Source of the DNA: Agapanthus africanus | Lineage: Eukaryota > Streptophyta > Magnoliopsida > Asparagales > Amaryllidaceae | Reading direction: 5' to 3' | Assembly: GCA_030015575.1 (NCBI GenBank) | Contig: JASDDO010000026.1 | Coordinates: 28,412,079 to 28,476,078 of the forward strand | DNA length: 64,000 bases | Shown: positions 33,638 through 45,732 of the stretch, piece by piece | How the letters are laid out: every line of letters begins with the position of its first letter | How positions within the stretch are numbered: the stretch's first letter is position 1 | The notes under the pieces: model-generated | Told to the model about the DNA's origin: nothing | Databases searched by the model: none | What the model saw: only the letters and a program-made list of their open reading frames with translations | Translations under genes and position numbers: made by a program

Positions 33638-35702
33638 TGTTGGAGATAGTGCCCTCAGAGTCAATTATTGGATCGCAGGCACGTGATTGCAATGATTGAG
33701 GGATGACCTATACCGGTAGGACAGTCTTACTCAAGATGATAGTATGCTATCTGGTTTATCTTTATCATCGTATACTGCTTTAGGTGACCTTAGAGGTCAC
33801 TATTACACATTGATAGAGCCTTTAGGATTCTTGCTTGACTTCCAGCAGTATGATGGCGATCATATACGTGGGAGCTGGGGTCTATAATCACATTCTTAAA
33901 GTGGTCCCTAGTCATGGGAGTTTTCGGGACAGGGTATCGATACTCCAGAGTAGACTAGTGTATACAGTCGAGACCCCGACAAGGGGCGGTGGCCGGTCTC
34001 ACAAGCCACTGGTGTCAGTTGGTTCACCTAAGATGTATACAGGTGCTCATTGGGTTATGAGTACACCGGACAGGACTTGCCGAGAACATGCTAGTTGGTA
34101 TTATACCTGACGTCAGATAGCAGTTCCCTGGTGACATGTGTACAGGTTAGTTCATCGACCTGAGATCTTCATTTGTCTCGTGTGAGTTCCCACTGTGCTT
34201 TGATTACTACCCTACCACGGCTCAAAGGAGTCGTGCAAACAGGTTTTAGTTGGGTACAGTCCCGAGCCACATGGAGGCAGTGAGCGGATCTCAGGGGTTC
34301 GTCTCTCCCGGTATTGGGGGTGAGATCGCGCTGTGTCTAGGAGAGCCATTACACGAAGTCCTTGGCCAAGGCAGGAGATTTACTGGTAGGTATTCCAGTA
34401 GTATCTCAGGGTGTTCTAGGCTACACTCCGACACGACTTGTACCGCTTTTGGGGGTCTGACTTTTTCCAACCGCCTAGGCCCGCCATGCGATGCTCATAG
34501 ACGAACGGACCAGACTGTACGGATATTGTCACTGACAGGCACAGTAGGGTGTCAGGATGAGTTCTCTCATCAACCTCCCTTTTGGTCAATACTTAGTAGC
34601 CCGTTACGTACGGCTAATACCTCTGACGTGCTAGTGGTTAAATCCACAGCCAAAGTATTGACGAGTCTTTAGAGTCCCCCACAGACAATTTCTCAAGTTT
34701 CGGGCGAAACGCTGTAGAGGTCGTATGGATTTATGGCAGGGTTCGAACGTACGTGTGCACTTGTGCACGTGTTATAGTTCAGACGGATAATACTAGCGGG
34801 CTTTGGTTTAAGCCGGATCCTAGTATTGTACAGTGTAGATTTTGTCTCATTGCATTTGTATTCGGTCGCAGTACAAATTCGAGTATGTATATACAGTCGT
34901 GGGGTTTTCCTGTAATTTATTACGGGATCGTCTTTTTGAAGTTGCCAGTTTGCATTCCGTTTCGGCCATTTTTCCTTTGTTCCTTCTTGGCTGAAATTCC
35001 TTTGATGGGAGGGGCTTATTTGCAAATGTGCAAATTAGCAAAGTGGAGGGTGTTTTTTGTAAGTGGTTGCTTCATGATGGTTCTAGATTGACTTTGACTT
35101 CCTTTTGTTCATCATGACTTGCTTTTTGGTGATGGGATGAGGAGGAGACTTTGTTGTGATCATGATTTCTCATCATCACTCATTATTCTCTCTTGTATTA
35201 TTCTTTTCCCTCTCTCCTCTCATGCATGGCCGGCCACACAAGGAAGGGGGGGCTGTCCAAATTTTGGGGAGGAAAATGGTTCTCATTTGCTTGCACAAAA
35301 TCCTTTTGTTCATCTCCCAAGCTTATTCTTCCACCTTCACCTCCTTTGTGGCAACTTCATTAACCCCTTGAGACAAACCGTTCTACACTCAGTCTACAGC
35401 AATCTTGGACACGTCGGCTTGCCACTTCGTGTCCGAGTTGCTTCGGTTCAGAGGTGGGAGCCCGTAAAAAGACTCGGTGGTGTGGTGCCTTTTCCGACGA
35501 GGAGATCGGGATGGTGGCCAAAGATCAAAGGACACGGATCGCTCGGTATAGCTCTCTACCCTTTCTCTAGTTAGCTAGTAGTAAGTTAATGGTCCAATCC
35601 GGGTTTATAGTCCGCGGTAGCGCCGGCTTCTAGTTAAAGAAAAGTTTTTGTTTCCGCATTTTAGCCTCGGACAGACGGCCGGGACGCTGCCGTGCACTTA
35701 CA
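33638..35702 (+). mobile_element. solo Copia LTR (Cop-2)
   Basis: It starts TGTTGGAGATAGTGCCCTC, a classic Angela/Tork LTR start, and ends CGTGCACTTACA. The 5-bp target duplication GTTTG is present on both sides (33633-33637 and 35703-35707). Length is 2065 bp with no internal coding region, so it is a solo LTR formed by recombination, sitting inside the homologous LTR of Cop-1. The part 35119-35590 contains the 'catggccggccac' block typical of transcribed Copia LTR regions. Confidence 0.85.
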
Positions 35703-35707
35703 GTTTG

Positions 35708-36000
35708 TGGTTATGGATTTATCCAGCAACTCACTACCAGCGTATTGTCGAGCCTTTAAAGTCTCACACAGAGAGTTTTCCCTGTTCAGGCGATATGATG
35801 TAGATGCTTTATGTTGATATGTGCAGGGGTCCGATTAAATACGTGTACTAGCTACATGGACTTTAATCGGACATTTGATAATACTAGCCGGCTTAGGTTT
35901 AAAACAGATTATTAAATCAAGTATTGATTTAATAATATATATATATATTGATATATATTCTAGTATTATGTTCACTATTCATTTTCTCTCTTAGCTATTC
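35708..36000 (+). mobile_element. Cop-1 3' LTR, second segment
   Basis: After the GTTTG duplication the sequence aligns with the interior of Cop-2 from about 34645: 'gtggttatggattta', 'gtattgtcgagcctttaaag', 'gataatactagccggc'. This confirms that Cop-2 interrupted this LTR. It contains an AT-rich patch at 35930-35960 and is cut at 36000 by the solo Tekay-type LTR. Confidence 0.65.
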
Positions 36001-36005
36001 GTATT

Positions 36006-38847
36006 TGTCACGCCCCGCTTCCCGGTATACGGGGAAGGAGACGTGGTCAGGCACGCGACGTATTTACTCAGAAATAAACACGCTAAGTATAAATAAACAA
36101 TATAAATGAAATAACACAAGAATAACAAGAGATGTAATGAAACAATTTTTTATTTATATTCATTCTTTACATACAACTGGAAAGTAAAATATAATAATGG
36201 AAAGCGATGCCTAAACAATGGCATATGAACTGAAAAGAAAAGTAAGTACAACTAAGAACTAGAACTCTGGCTTCTCTGTAAACTGCTCCAAATCGGCCTG
36301 GCTGGGCTCGATCTCCTGAGGGTCGGGTCCTTCTGACAACATTCCAAAGAAAGAAGAGATAGAAATGTCGTCAGCGAACTAGCGCTCGGTAAGTCCCGAA
36401 AGAAAGAGTAGAATAAAACAGGTAAAGAGAATAGAACTGGTAATTGTACAGATTTACTTTTGTTATACTAACGTAGTTGTTTGTAGCTTGGTATAGAATA
36501 TATCAGTGTATACGAGAGGAGTCCAACTTTCCCCGCGGACTAAGGTAACCAATAGTACAAGGCTCCGTCAATATCCACGGAACAAGGGCAATGGATGTTT
36601 ATCTACATCTTTTAGTAACCATCTCGTGTCACTTTTAAAACATTCCGTATCAGTCTACCCCTTTAAAACCCCGTAATGTATATTGTATTGATTGTAATGA
36701 GTTGTAGTATAAGACTTACTGAAACCATGATATAAGTTGTTCATATAAACGGTTCGGATGTAAACGGATAGTCATGTAGTCAAGTTCAAGATATGGCCAT
36801 AGATCGGTCAAGTCAAGTCATTTTGCATGTTCGTATTGTTCGGTATACATGTTCAAGTGTTCATGTTTGGTATATTGGATTCATATTGAATTAGATATAT
36901 GATTGGATTCATGTTTGGATTGTATTCAAATTAGACTGAGACTCAGATTGAGTCAGACACTTAAACAGATTTGAGTCATGAATTAGGTTTAGGAGTTATC
37001 GGTAACTGCTGCATATGGACGACAGGATTTGTGTCTTTTTCCAAGACAATTACTATCTCTGTTTTAGTTTTTTTTTTACCTTAAATAGGCAAGCATCCAC
37101 TTTCTCCGGCTCCCTGAGACTCAAGAGAATTGGTCCTGCTTAAACCTATATTTACTAGGGTCCTTAATGTAAATTAATATAACTTGAGGGGGGTTTATTA
37201 AAAATATTTTAGTATACTTTCAAAATAAACCTCAAGTATTTATTTATCATATTTAGGGTTTTCATGGATGTAATTTTTTAAAGGTGAGGTATTCTAGTGA
37301 ATAAATACCTAGCTTGAATAATTCATAGTATTTTAGTGTAAAATTGACTTATATGGATTCTTGATGGTATTTTCATGGAACTTGTTATTGTTTTATTTTG
37401 TTTAGAAAACGTGGAAGTTAATAATATCTTAAAAATATGTGTTTTAATAATATTTATATATTTATTGAAAGATAACTTTTTATTATTAAATAGAAATCCT
37501 CGTTTTTCTTAAAAAATTGTACAAAAATTCCATCGAGATCGTATGCTCCGTGAATAGGTCTGCATCTCGCTTTACTAGTCCCGAGAATGTGCGATAACCC
37601 GCACCATCCCGACCGGGTTCCCCAAAATGGGTTGTAGAGGCATAATCGCAAGGAATGTAATCACACAATTTAAAGAAATACGGTTTTTAATAGTTTAAGG
37701 TATTTATTTGAAAAGTCGTATTTGCCACATGATATTGCTTTCAAGTGAATCGTGCTATATCAAGACGTGTTTATGTGAGAGGTAGGTCATTACCTCGTGA
37801 GGTTTTCTAAAGGTGTGCTAAGCTAAAGTAATTAAAATATGTCATAGGTAAAATTTGTGGTATTTAAACGAAAAATGCAAATAGAAGTTATATAACATGG
37901 TATGTTAAGATGAAACTTGTTCTCAATATTTGTTTCATGATTATTAAGTAAGGTATAATGATATGGATGCCCGGTTATTAAGAAAAATTATGATTTTAAC
38001 AAGTTTAGAATCGGATGTCGGAATAACTCCACTTCCGACGAGTTTTGAAAAGTGAACTTTTTAAATTAGGAAGAAAGGAGAAGAGAGGGGAATTATAAAT
38101 TTAGAGAAGAGGTGGGAGGTTTAGGAAAAGGTTGGTGGCTTCGTGGAGTCACGGGGTCGCCGGAATCGTCTCGAATCCTCGTCGGAACATAACCTAGTGT
38201 TAACTCCACTTGTACTCTTTTTTGACTTGGAAAATTTTGAGAATTTTTTACAATAGATTTCAGAATGAAGAGGGCTAGAGTATGGGGTTGTATTTATAAG
38301 GTAAAATTAAGGTTTTAAGACTTGAAGAGAGAATTAAAATGCATTAAAATAGGATTAAAGAGGTGAATTAACACTCTCTGAATAAATACAAGAAAATCAA
38401 ACAGCATGGGTAGTGTGATAGGCCAAAAGGTGTAGTGTGCAGAGTTTAGGGGCATTACCCACAGGGGAGCCCAGCGGCGCCGGCCCATAGGCTAATCTCG
38501 CTGGCCATCTGTATAGGGTTGGGGCTTGGATTTGTGCCACGTGTCCATGTTGGTTCATATAACATTCAGCACATATTTGATTTTCTATGACTTTTCATTT
38601 TACGTGTATTGCACGTGTAAAATTTTGGGCTTCCAAAAAGTTTAAAAGAAAATCAGTATAAATATATGTGGCTGATGGGATTCGAACAGAGGGACTATGT
38701 CAAAGCAGTGCAAGGCTTTATAAGTGAGCTACAAGTGGCTTCTTGTTGTTTTGAAACAAATTAAATTTATAATTTGTGCTCAGGCTTACAACTCGATTCT
38801 GTACATTAACTTGAAAATTTTCATACAGTAAAATTTGAGTCGTTACG
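36006..38847 (-). mobile_element. solo Tekay/Del-type LTR (Tek-2)
   Basis: The plus strand starts TGTCACGCCCCGCTTCCC, like the LTRs at 13179, 45733 and 52426, and ends 'gagtcgttacg'. In element orientation it begins CGTAACGACTC, a one-base change from TGTAACGACTC. GTATT flanks both sides (36001-36005, 38848-38852). Length 2842 bp is close to the 2854-2863 bp of the intact relative. No internal region is present, so it is a solo LTR. It lies inside the Cop-1 LTR. Confidence 0.75.
38670..38735 (-). repeat. tRNA-like (SINE-like) segment in Tek-2 LTR
   Basis: The minus strand reads 'gtagctcacttataaag', resembling a polymerase III box A, and 35 bp further 'tgttcgaatccc', a near-consensus box B. 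The spacing fits a tRNA or tRNA-derived SINE head. The rest does not form a convincing cloverleaf, so a functional tRNA is unlikely. A SINE fragment or chance similarity remain possible. Confidence 0.35.
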
Positions 38848-38852
38848 GTATT

Positions 38853-39590
38853 TTTATACGGATACGCGTATATGTATTCGATACATATACCAGGGTTGTA
38901 TTTGTATTTATACAAATACTTCTATAAGGAGGACATCTCATTTAGGATTTTCTTTTGTTGAAAAAAAAGAAATGAGGTTGAGGATGAGGTGTAAAGAGAG
39001 TATGGTAGAAAGGGACGGTGAGAAGAATGGGCCTGCATTCTTTATTGGAAAATGGTTTGATATTTTTATGGTTGGAAAATTATTTCCTCTCATGATTTTT
39101 GAAAAAGGCATTCTCTCATTTCCTCTATTCCTTCTCTTTCTCATCCTCTTATCCTCCTTCTTCCTCTAGCTCTTGAGCTCTCTTAAGGTTTGATAAATGA
39201 GAGATTTAGATAGTGATAAATCCCTACACCTTTCACACTCTATCCCTAACAAGTTTAAATGGTGAGTTGTTTACTCAAAATTCGATTTGGAGCGAGGTTG
39301 GAAATTGGATCGGTTTCTCTCAAGTGGATCATAATCGGTAAGGGCGATCTACTCTTAAGCACGTTCCCGACGGCCTATGAAGCTTAGAAGGGTCTTCCAC
39401 GATTAGGTGGACACGCTAAAAATACTGTAATTCTTATAACCTTGTAGCTATATATCTTGTTTAGTTTGCTCGTTTAGTGTTTGAATCGATTTCTAGTTTG
39501 CGGTTTCTTGTGCTCGCATGAAAATTTTCGTTTTGTATTCCGCCTTTAATCTTCGCTTTCGTTGCGTGAGCGCCAGGAACCTAGCATCCC
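38853..39590 (+). mobile_element. Cop-1 3' LTR, third segment and end
   Basis: After the GTATT duplication the Copia LTR resumes and runs to 'cctagcatccca' at about 39590. The terminal block 'cgctttcgttgcgtgagcgc' resembles the end of many Copia LTRs. A C/T-rich and then T-rich stretch (39060-39170) and 'tagctatatatcttg' precede it. The last bases and the outer target duplication could not be fixed because another element sits 8 bp further. Confidence 0.5.
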
Positions 39591-39995
39591 AGAGGTCCTG
39601 TAACATATCAGAAAAATAAAATATTATTTTTCGGAATTTTTATAATTAAATAATATTATATTGAATATTTTAGTAAGGCGGTATAATTAATACAGATAAA
39701 TTAGGGAAAATTTGGAAAATTACAGAAATTACTGAAATGAGAGTGCTTTATTAGATTTAAGCAAATTATGAAATGTTATGATTTATTACACACTATTTTA
39801 ATGCTAATCGCGGTTAAATATCGCTAATCGCACATTAAACTTGTTTTGTGCAAAACATGCACCATATCATTTTTACACTTATGTTACATTTTCCTACATG
39901 GCTTTTCTTTTTCTCTTCATGCTTTGTTTGGGTTTTAGAATGAGAAGAAAAGAAAAGAAAAAGAAAAAGGGAAATATTAAACAATGGAGGGATGG

Positions 39996-40002
<7 letters not shown>

Positions 40003-40026
<24 letters not shown>

Positions 40027-40029
40027 AGG
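40003..40029. repeat. (GA)n microsatellite
   Basis: A run of GA dinucleotides follows a 'gcgcgcgc' tract inside the Tek-3 solo LTR. GA/CT tracts also lie next to the TATA box in the Tek-4 LTRs, so this may mark the promoter-proximal part of the LTR. Confidence 0.85.
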
Positions 40030-41808
40030 TGAGGGGTCTCTTTGACCAAGAGCCATTTGTATTCATTCATCATCCTCATCATCCTTATCATTCTCTCTTC
40101 TATTTTCTTTCACCATGGCAGCACCTCTTTCCCCTCCTCACTACACCCCCATTTTCACATCCAAAAACTCATCAAAAGTCCATCCCTCTTCACAAAAATA
40201 TGTGCTCAAGCTCACAAGCTTCACTTTGGACCAAGAAAGTTTGCATTTTGGTGTCCTAGGGGATTCATGAGTGCCAAATGAGGTAAATTCTGAACCATTA
40301 GTGTAGAATTTGGTTTACTTTAGCTTCCATGCATGTTTAGAAATGATTAGGCGATGTTTAGTAGGGTTTGGAAATTCCTAGAAAAGGATTAGGGTTTGAA
40401 TTGATTCAAAAAGCATAATTAAGGTTAGCAGAGGCTATACAACCCCTGTTGTGATGATTTAGTGGACTGAACCTGAGACTTAAACCCCGGATTATGAACT
40501 TAGAAAACCCGATATCGGAGAACTGTGGATTCTGTGAGGGCATAATGAAATCTGCTAACACCCGGGTGACCTGAAAATTATTTAGCAAATACAGAGGGGT
40601 GTGCAGGCAACCTAAGACCCCCCACTGAAATCCTAGCCCCTAAGCCTTCAACATGGCCGCAAATATATCCCTTCTGGCCGCAAATTGCGGCCAGACCTGG
40701 AGCAAATTAGTTCGTATTGGTTCTGTAGCTTTATCTTCAGTAAAATAGACCCTCCACATATGCAAAATTGGCTAATTTCAGTTAGGGTAAAATCTGGGAC
40801 CATTTTCATGAGTTGCTATTTTGATTCGGAGTTATATTTTCCGTATTTTTGATTCTGGATTTTAGTATTTGTGTTTTACCTCGATCACTTGACGTTTGTA
40901 CGATTTTATCGAGGGTTGTTTGGTGGTTTTGAAGACGTAGTCCATAGGTTCTAACCTATAGGCTTTTAGCGTGTCGTTTTGATTTGAATTGGGTTTTAAT
41001 GCGGCAAGACACGTTATGATATGTAGGTACCCCCATGAGGACTTCGAGACGACAAGCAAGCGCGTGGCGACATCGGCAACGGCAAGCGAAGAGCAAGGTG
41101 AGTAGATTATATCTACGGGGGAAGTCGGGTGGATGGCGTATAGCACCCCCGCAGTTCGTAGTATATTGTATGGATATATTTATATGTTATTGTGAGGTTA
41201 TGATTATCTAGATAAACTTTGGGTGTCATGGATAATTTTAGTATCATTGGATGATGGTGTCGCTAGTTAGTTTAGTCGCGAGCCCTAGAATAAGGTTTAC
41301 ACTCACACGCACACACTTGCTTACTTTGTTATACTTGTGCGTATATGGGGATATGTATATATATATACACACATAGGTATGGGACTATGTATATATATAC
41401 ACGCATACCTATACATGGATGATGAGGATTGTATATGGTATTTGGAGATAAGTCGATGAGACTGGGTATGGTGCCATGAGATTGGTGATATAATGTGGTT
41501 CGTATTATGAGATATGACATGTGATTTTAGCGGGCTTTAGGCGTGTGTTTTCATACACACATATATATGCAGATGGTATCAGTTTGTACTAGACTTAGAT
41601 CAGTACCCCAGTTCATGAGATATGATGATAATGGATACCAGATAAATAATGAGATGAATGTGATATTTGACCCGTACCCAGATTTGGGATGTTGTACGAT
41701 AGATTTACCGTACGAGCTATATATTGATGATAGATCCGCACTCTTGACTCGAGGATGTCATATTGTATATTGTATCGTACATGATACTATTGAGGCGGGA
41801 TCACCGAC

Positions 41809-41811
<3 letters not shown>

Positions 41812-41851
<40 letters not shown>
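41812..41851. repeat. (TA)n microsatellite
   Basis: About 19 TA repeats lie within Tek-3, with shorter 'atatatatatacacaca' runs near 41350-41410. Confidence 0.9.
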
Positions 41852-41855
<4 letters not shown>

Positions 41856-44301
41856 CTCAGAATTAGGTGGTTTTCCCTTACCCTTTCGGTTAGACTATTC
41901 GTTTAGTCCTGTAGTTTACTTGTAGATGTTAGACTAGACTCGAGCCATACCTATTTCAAAACCAACGAATCGTGAGCATTTTAAAGACAGGCCAAGAGAT
42001 TATACGGATATTTTCAAAAGTCGCATCTTTTCATAAAACACCGTAGCCCTTATTTTCTAAACACCACGATTCGTGTTATTTCAAATGGCAAAACTGTATA
42101 ACATATATATATTGATACAGATTCTTCACCGTTGTATTTATTATTCATTTTTCCGCATATTCTTTCTATTTGTATCACATTGCATGTTTAAATGTGTTTA
42201 TTTTTATATTAAACCCATACTGTCAGGACACCAGCACCATTATTGATGATGCGTATGTTCCACGTACACCTGCTTGCCAGCTCACACACTTCATCATCGA
42301 TAATTGCCATGTCGCTACACAGTAGGATTGTTGCATCAGAATATGACTCCTTGCATGACATACTTGCGTACATACATATTTGTACATACATAGATGATGC
42401 TGGCTTGACTTTGGAGATTTGGGAACCGCATAATATATTTTAAAACTGTATTCACTTAAAAGAGCGGTTTTCCCTCGATATGTGCATATTACTGTTTTAT
42501 GTTGCATGATATTCGTATATGCTTACATTTCTATTATATGTCGCATACATCATGCTTTGTGATTATACGCATTGAGATATGCTGTTTTCATGAGATTTCT
42601 GGATTTGAGAACTGTGGCTATTTCGAAAGAAAGTATGTATTGTTTAAAAACCCGGTTTCTCTTGATATGATATTTCAGTGTGTCCACCATGAGTTTTATC
42701 GGTTCTGATTTATATATACCCCATGCGAGGAGGAGTCGTGGGCCGTGTGCGGATACATGGTGGGGCCCGGTATGGTATTCCGGGACAAGAAATGGATGCT
42801 GTGTGTATAGACGGTGAGCCTGGTAGAGGGACTACTACCTACCAGTGATAGTATTTGGGCTCAGCGGATATCCGAAGGATACTGACCGGAGTCGAGAGAT
42901 GATATGGGCCGATCCGGACTGACGGAGCCCGTGGGCCGATCCGGACTGACAGAGCCCGAGTTATATGAGGATTTACGTGCTGATGCTGGGCACAGGTTTC
43001 ATGATGTTTTCGAGTGTCGATGCTGGACACTCGGGTTCCATGATTTTGATGTGTCGCGAGGGACACACGTTGATTTATATCCTCATACTTTCATGTATAT
43101 GCTTTATGATATTTACGTGCATGATGTTTTGTGTCATTGGTTGACACGTGGATGAGATCCACATGCAAACAGACATTGATTACATAGTTGGATGATATCC
43201 ACATACTTATAGACTTTATGATATAGTTGACACTGATTTCATGATGATTACATTGATCACACCTCATGTTTATGATATGTTGCTACCCGAGGCACTGACA
43301 CGAGCACTTGGTATTACACATGGTATAGATGTTTACCCTTGCCACCTTATCATGCTTCAGACTTTATCATATTGAGGATGTATATTACTGATCGTATTGA
43401 CCTAGGATTGAGTCACGCATACGATTTCTGCTCTGTGATGTTTTCTACTCACGAGTTGGCAACTCACCCCCGTTGTGCTACGGTTTCTTGCAGGTTTTGC
43501 CGTACAGGTTTTATTGCGGCTTTCTGGCACACTGCTTCCATTCTGGGTGATTGCTTTGGTAGGTAGGTTCACTCGCATCGTGACCACCATTATACTTATT
43601 TATTTTCAGTTGTATCTAGTAAAATTCCATCAACCGGACTTGTATATTGTTCAGACTTAGAAAACCAGTTGTTTATTCTTTCGACCTTAGAGTCGCGCGT
43701 TGTATTATTATGGTTTTCTTGATATTTTGAGTTTCCTTTTGAGTTTTGATTCTCGCTCTTCGGCGTTGTATATTATATTGCTTGCGTGGTTGTGACCGTC
43801 GATTGACGAAGAGCTAGCTCCCGTTTAGGGATGTCTTTTATCATTGTGCATATATTACTCATGTTGTACCTCGTTTGGGGCCAGTATTTACAAAGGAAAC
43901 TCTGCCGAAATTTTTCAGAAAAGACTTGGGATTTTAAAAACGCATAATTAGGCTTATGCTATTAAAACCACTTCTTTAAAACCAGCTTTCCTTCATTTAT
44001 TATTTAAAATGGTTTTAGATTTCTGGGCTTTGGCTCACTTGAATTAGATGGGATCCTATAGACTTCATATGATTCAAGGGCTAGTCACGTGCCATTTCGG
44101 GTCGTGACAGGTCCCCGCTACTCAAAAGATGTCCCCGACATGAGGGTCCCTCCCATTCTCAAGGGGGTCCCTGACGTTGAGGAGGTCCCTGCCCTATCAA
44201 ATCAATAGAGGGCACCCCCCCAAAGGTCCTCGCTTTGTTAAAATAAATGACGAGCACCCCCAGACATCCCCGCCCTATCAAGCAAAATCATGAATATACA
44301 C

Positions 44302-44575
44302 AAAAATGCCCTATGGCAAATAAAATAGCTTGTCATACGCTATCTACGGGTAATCCTTGTGACATTGAAGTCAAAAACCCTAAAGACTATATAAAATGCA
44401 CTAAGGCAAGTAAAATAGCTTGTCATGCACTATCCAGGGGAAACTTTCGTGACATTAAAGTCAAAAATCCTAAAGACTATATAAAATGCCCTTTGTCAAG
44501 TAAAATGACTTGTCATACACTATCTACAGGCTACCATTCATGACAAAGAAGTCAACATGTGAAGACTATCTAATG
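44302..44575. repeat. ~91-bp tandem repeat, three copies
   Basis: Units start at 44302, 44393 and 44483 with 'aaaatgccctatggcaa' and contain 'acttgtcatacactatc' and 'ctaaagactatata'. An open frame on the plus strand (44247-44543) reflects the repeat, not a gene. Confidence 0.8.
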
Positions 44576-44764
44576 GACCACTACGTCCCTAAACTGGAAT
44601 TTTACCCTATGGAAAATAAAATAAGCATTTTTTATATACTATCCACGAGTAATCTATGACACAAAATTACTATATTTCCCCTTGGCACAAATTACCATAT
44701 CGTCTCTCTGCAACATAAATGACCATATTGCCCATCCATAGCACAAATCCCCAAAATGGCTCAT

Positions 44765-45010
44765 ACGTCCGAGAAGACTCTAAACTAGCATTCACGTCCG
44801 AGATGACTTTAAACTAACAATCACGTCTGAGATGACTTTAAACTAATATTCACATCCGAGAGATGACTTTAAGCTAATATTCACGTCCGAGATGACTCTA
44901 AACTAACATTCATGTTCACGTCCGAGATGATTCTAAACTAACATTCATATCCGAGATAATTCTAAACTAATATTCATGTCCACAACGACTCTAAATTAAA
45001 ACTTATGTAG
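44765..45010. repeat. ~28-bp tandem repeat, about nine copies
   Basis: Degenerate units of 'cacgtccgagatgactttaa' + 'actaacatt' run through this stretch. Position within the LTR matches the GGAC/GTCC array of Tat-A (425-690), so it is probably the equivalent array with the hairpin decayed. Confidence 0.75.
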
Positions 45011-45732
45011 GAAATGAATTTAAACTAATACATGTGAAATATGTGGCATTATGTCGACCTACTGTATACAATCCACAGGCATCCATCGTGATATAGAAGT
45101 CAACAATATACCTTCTCTAAGGCAATGTCACATCTGTCATCTATAAACCAAATTGCTCTATGGTAATTAAAATAACTTGTCATACGCTATTCACGGGCAT
45201 TACCATTCATCAAGTCCTACGCGATGATCAATGATCGTCGTCTTAAAAACATCTGTTTTTTCGAACGACGTTTGATTTGACTTGAAAGCTATGTTTTCAC
45301 CATGTCCTACCGTAGGCTATGTTATGTTAGTCTCCTATATACCATCCACAAGCTTCTTCTTACAAGTACACACTACATATTTTCATATAGTTATCGTACA
45401 GTCTGGATAATACATTCTATAAAACCGTATAAAATCCACGAACGTAAATAGCAGTTCGGGTACATATTTTCCTGACGACAAAAACATATATAACATGAGA
45501 TGTATTTCATGATGCGGCAGAATAGATGTAAATTGAGATGTACAATATTGTATATGATGATTGTGAAATACATATTCCAATTGTTGTCTCAATATATTTT
45601 TGTTGTTGAATATATATATGTATGCCATTGCCTTTCGTGTTGCACTTAAGTTTAATGCACTTAGAAATAAACAGTGTAGAAAATTCTCTCCGATTAATAC
45701 GGAGGGGTAATTAACTACAGGGGATTGCGTCT

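Larger units (their letters stand above)
39599..44109 (+). mobile_element. 4.5-kb solo LTR, Tekay/Del type (Tek-3)
   Basis: It starts TGTAACATATCAG and ends 'gggtcgtgaca', the inverse termini of the Tekay-type LTRs here. The 5-bp duplication GGTCC flanks it exactly (39594-39598 and 44110-44114). At 4511 bp it is unusually long but carries no recognisable gag or pol, so it is a solo LTR or an LTR with non-coding inserts. It includes a GA microsatellite (40003-40029), an AT microsatellite (41814-41851) and a 28-bp duplication at 42905-42960 ('gggccgatccggactgac'). Confidence 0.8.
44115..45727 (+). mobile_element. Tat-type LTR, left part (Tat-E)
   Basis: The segment carries the late-LTR modules of Tat-A in plus orientation, in degenerate form: a GTCC/GAGATGAC array, 'tgtatacaatccacaggcat' (45062), and 'ggtaattaactacagggg' (45705). 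It is interrupted at 45728 by Tek-4 and continues at 55294. Upstream (44115-44300) is a C-rich stretch with repeated 'gtccccg'/'gtccctg'. Some sequence shows extra copies of 'gtcatacgctat-cacgggcat', so parts of the U5 were duplicated. Confidence 0.6.

Noticed and set aside
32683..34660. simple tandem segmental duplication
   Set aside because: The GTTTG target duplication at both ends of 33638-35702 and the TGTTGG...CA termini show insertion of a solo LTR, not tandem duplication.
34250..34672. 140-residue plus-strand ORF in the Cop-2 solo LTR
   Set aside because: It lies in LTR sequence, and the homologous stretch of the Cop-1 LTR does not keep the frame.
38670..38735. functional tRNA gene
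   Set aside because: Only box A and box B-like motifs are seen. The arms do not fold into a proper cloverleaf and no anticodon loop is credible.
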